From Akkermansiaceae bacterium (GTDB taxonomy: Bacteria > Verrucomicrobiota > Verrucomicrobiia > Verrucomicrobiales > Akkermansiaceae), in the NCBI GenBank assembly GCA_947491475.1, contig CANLKN010000018.1, positions 1-47,115 of the forward strand: a stretch of DNA of 47,115 nt, read 5' to 3'. The translations under genes were made by a program, and so were the position numbers. This document shows, one piece after another, positions 45,378-47,115 of this stretch (the stretch's first letter is position 1; the number at the start of each line of letters is the position of its first letter). The notes under the pieces are model-generated. The model was given only the letters and a program-made list of their open reading frames with translations. It had not been told where the DNA came from and did no database searches.

Positions 45378-45887
45378 TCAGTTGGTGGCGGCGAAGCGGA
45401 CGCGGTTGGAGCTGGTTTGATCGGCGTAGAGGAAATTGGTGCCGCTGGGATGCCATGCTTCCTTGTCCGAGATGAGCGGAATCTTGTCCGGCCGGTCATT
45501 GATGCCGAAGAATACGAGCCGTGAGACCGGCAGCTCGCTTTGCAAGTGGTTCCAGAAATAACTGGAGCCGGATTTTTCAAATTCTTTGGAATCCTGCGGG
45601 CACTTGAAAGCGTCCGGAGTTTCCACATACGGCAGCAGCACGGTTTCGAGCACGGGCGATGGATCGGATTTCGACGAGCGCCCCATGGCCAGGTTCGGAA
45701 GGATCTGATTGTGGTCTTGCAGATAGCTTTCCAGGGCCACGCCCAGCGAGCGGAGTTGGTTCAAACATGCCGCCTCGCGGGATTTGGCCAGCACGGATTT
45801 GCCTAACGGAATGCCGATGCCAGCGAGCGTGGCGACGACCGCCAGCACGATGAGTATTTCCATCAGGGTGAAGCCAGTTCGTTTCAT
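45378..45887 (-). CDS. Pseudopilin-like protein
   Basis: This 169-residue protein has a four-residue basic leader, cleavage at G5/F6 and Glu at +5 (RTGFTLMEILIVLAVVATLAGIGIP), followed by SREAACLNQLRSLGVALESYLQDHN and CPQDSKEFE, typical of type II secretion-like prepilins in Verrucomicrobiota. It ends HPSGTNFLYADQTSSNRV, a variant of the H-X9-DG ending in which the motif is degenerate. Its ATG overlaps the stop of the membrane-anchored protein upstream by four bases. Confidence 0.85.
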   Translation of the reverse strand: MKRTGFTLMEILIVLAVVATLAGIGIPLGKSVLAKSREAACLNQLRSLGVALESYLQDHNQILPNLAMGRSSKSDPSPVLETVLLPYVETPDAFKCPQDSKEFEKSGSSYFWNHLQSELPVSRLVFFGINDRPDKIPLISDKEAWHPSGTNFLYADQTSSNRVRFAATN

Positions 45888-46519
45888 CGCTGTGAGCGCG
45901 GGCCGAATTCACTGCCGCGCAGGCCCTGCATGCTTTCGTTGATCGCTTCCATCAACGGCGCGAGGTCGAGCTTGGTTTGGGAGCTGGATTTCTGGAAATA
46001 GGCGCGCATGCCTTCCTGGCTGATTTTTTCTAACAAATCCGCGCCAAGTTCCTGAGCTCGTGCCATGTCTTGTTCAGTCTGGCCAGCTTCGATTTCCTTG
46101 AGTCCCTGCTCCACGAATTTCCGGCGCTGCTCGGGCGGCATCGCATCGAGAGATTCCATGAAACGGTTCATCGATTCCATGATGGTGAGATCAATGAAGA
46201 GGCCTTTCTCTGAAGGGCTCAGCTTGCGGAAAAACTCCTCGCCGGAGCGGCTGCGGCGGTTTTTCTCGCGCTCTTGGAAATCGAGGCGGTTCACCATCCC
46301 AGCGATCTCGCGTAGTTCTTCTTCGCGGCGCTCGGCAGCGGCGGCGCTGGGCGGGGTTTCATGGCCCGACCAATCGGCGAATGCCGCGCGTTCGATGCGG
46401 GATTCAAGGCGCTCGGCGGTCACTTTTTTCGAACCGGCATAAGTGCGCACACCCCACACCGCGGCCCAAACGACGGCGAGGACGAGGATGGCGCGTAAAA
46501 TGACATCGCGGCGGCTCAT
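45884..46519 (-). CDS. Membrane-anchored helical protein of unknown function
   Basis: This 211-residue protein has one N-terminal span (VILRAILVLAVVWAAVWGV) and a long charged helical region (EERREEELREIAGMVNRLDFQEREKNRRSR; LDAMPPEQRRKFVEQGLKEIE) with a conserved-looking RKLSPSEKGLFIDLTIMESMNRFME segment. I do not recognise a family. It is the first gene of an operon with a pseudopilin and an ABC ATPase, and its stop overlaps the next start by four bases. The start was set at MSRRDVILRA; upstream codons are less likely. Confidence 0.75.
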   Translation of the reverse strand: MSRRDVILRAILVLAVVWAAVWGVRTYAGSKKVTAERLESRIERAAFADWSGHETPPSAAAAERREEELREIAGMVNRLDFQEREKNRRSRSGEEFFRKLSPSEKGLFIDLTIMESMNRFMESLDAMPPEQRRKFVEQGLKEIEAGQTEQDMARAQELGADLLEKISQEGMRAYFQKSSSQTKLDLAPLMEAINESMQGLRGSEFGPRSQR

Positions 46520-46580
46520 TGCGCGGCAAGCTAGTGCGGAACCGGAACCGCGCAAGGGGGGAATATCAACGCCAAATGGA

Positions 46581-46890
46581 ACGCTTGTGGCGGCGCTCTA
46601 CGGTTACTGCCGGAATAGCAATCAACCCGGAGAAAACAAGACAGGCCGACACCGGCATTTGGTTTATCAAGAACGACGTTCACGGTCTGATCACTGGCTG
46701 CTTCAAGTTTTTCGTTCATGATGAGAAAGATGAACGAGAGAATGGCGGAATCGATCTTGAAGTCAATGCACCGCCTTGTAGCGGCGCTCTGTGAGCGTCG
46801 TGACGATGAGGTGTGCGAAGCTTCTTCATTGGCTTTTTCTCTGGCATCCCGGCCTCGGGGCCAGTTAGCGACGGTCGCAGACCGACGCTA
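46581..46890. repeat. REP-like palindromes
   Basis: Three related units occur. At 46866-46890 TAGCG-x-CGGTC, loop GCA, GACCG-x-CGCTA is a near-perfect palindrome. At 46779-46801 TAGCGG, CGCTC, loop TGT, GAGCG, T is the same design with decayed outer arms. At 46585-46600 TTGTGGCGGCGCTCT is a half copy of the second unit. They resemble REP elements mobilised by Y1 (RAYT) transposases, which are frequent in Verrucomicrobiota. No transposase lies within the window. Apart from these, 46520-46887 holds no gene that I can support. Confidence 0.6.
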
Positions 46891-47115
46891 CAGAGCGCAG
46901 GTGATGCAGTCGCTGGTGATGAACTTTTCATGCTCTTCGACTGGCAGGGGCAAGCCTGGCGGTGTGATTTTTTCTCCGGCGGCTTCTCGGGCGGCGCAGG
47001 TTTGGTTGAGGGCCAGGAGGAAGGCGAGGATGTCGGCTTCTTTGTGCATGGCGTAGGCGGCGCGGACGGCGGCGTCGAGGCGGGCTTGGGCGTCGCGCAA
47101 GGGGTTGGAGCCGGG
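46888..47115 (-). CDS. C-terminal end of a DNA methyltransferase-like protein (partial)
   Basis: The frame is open to the right edge of the window and ends at a TAG inside the REP palindrome. The visible 75 residues (RDAQARLDAAVRAAYAMHKE, then LAFLLALNQTCAAREAAGEKITPPGLP and FITSDCITCAL) resemble the C-terminus of MmeI/Eco57I-like restriction-methylation proteins, in which a helix with LDxAVxxAY precedes the end. The gene starts outside the window, so its integrity is unknown. The last residues are encoded by the repeat. Confidence 0.6.
   Translation of the reverse strand, partial: PGSNPLRDAQARLDAAVRAAYAMHKEADILAFLLALNQTCAAREAAGEKITPPGLPLPVEEHEKFITSDCITCAL

Overview
The window looks like a chromosomal segment of a GC-rich Verrucomicrobiota bacterium, probably Verrucomicrobiae of the Luteolibacter/Haloferula/Prosthecobacter type. 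This rests on gene content, not on a database search: several prepilin-type N-termini, PEP-CTERM-tailed exported proteins, a DUF5989/SxtJ/carbamoyltransferase group, secreted proteins with the 'DADGDGIVNLLEYAFG' module, many GTG/TTG starts and few Shine-Dalgarno sites. No tRNA, rRNA, CRISPR array or intact transposase was found.

Layout. 0.1-2.5 kb: a coiled-coil lipoprotein, an AbrB-like/RelE-like toxin-antitoxin pair and pyrE, all on the minus strand. 2.6-4.8 kb: a tightly overlapping exbB-exbD-unknown-zinc-ribbon operon. 4.9-10.3 kb: a secreted protein that seems internally deleted, then DUF5989, a carbamoyltransferase and SxtJ, with an opposing SGNH/TPR protein and a broken pseudopilin between. 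10.3-15 kb: fused remnants of a PEP-CTERM gene and a mutarotase-like gene, a GH81 beta-1,3-glucanase and a DUF6786-type lipoprotein. 15.1-20.7 kb: type II secretion/type IV pilus genes (two GspE/PilB ATPases in tandem, GspF, GspG). 20.9-24.3 kb: ackA-pta. 24.3-28.7 kb: a membrane protein, an unknown secreted protein, phosphofructokinase and a PotA-like ATPase. 28.8-38.3 kb: rluD, a zinc-ribbon Ser/Thr kinase, an outer-membrane barrel, DsbD, a glycine-zipper lipoprotein, phoH, an SH3 lipoprotein and panD. 38.6-44.4 kb: a cobalamin riboswitch followed by a DUF4465 PEP-CTERM protein, a cell-surface protein, a pseudopilin, an Agl23-like membrane protein and ApbE. 44.5-46.5 kb: a minus-strand operon of an unknown membrane-anchored protein, a pseudopilin and an ABC ATPase. 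The right edge holds REP-like palindromes and the C-terminus of a DNA methyltransferase-like gene.

The most interesting region is 38.6-41.9 kb. A convincing B12 aptamer, and a hairpin over the ribosome-binding region of the first gene, lie ahead of three exported proteins (DUF4465, surface protein, pseudopilin) whose genes are adjacent or overlap. This suggests a cobalamin-controlled surface-capture apparatus with no BtuB-type receptor beside it. Other points of interest are a 10-bp-phased TGCAAA repeat shared by two secreted-protein promoters, the rearranged DUF5989/SxtJ module with gene debris around it, alternative RNA stems ahead of ackA, and frequent TGTTAG hexamers inside genes.
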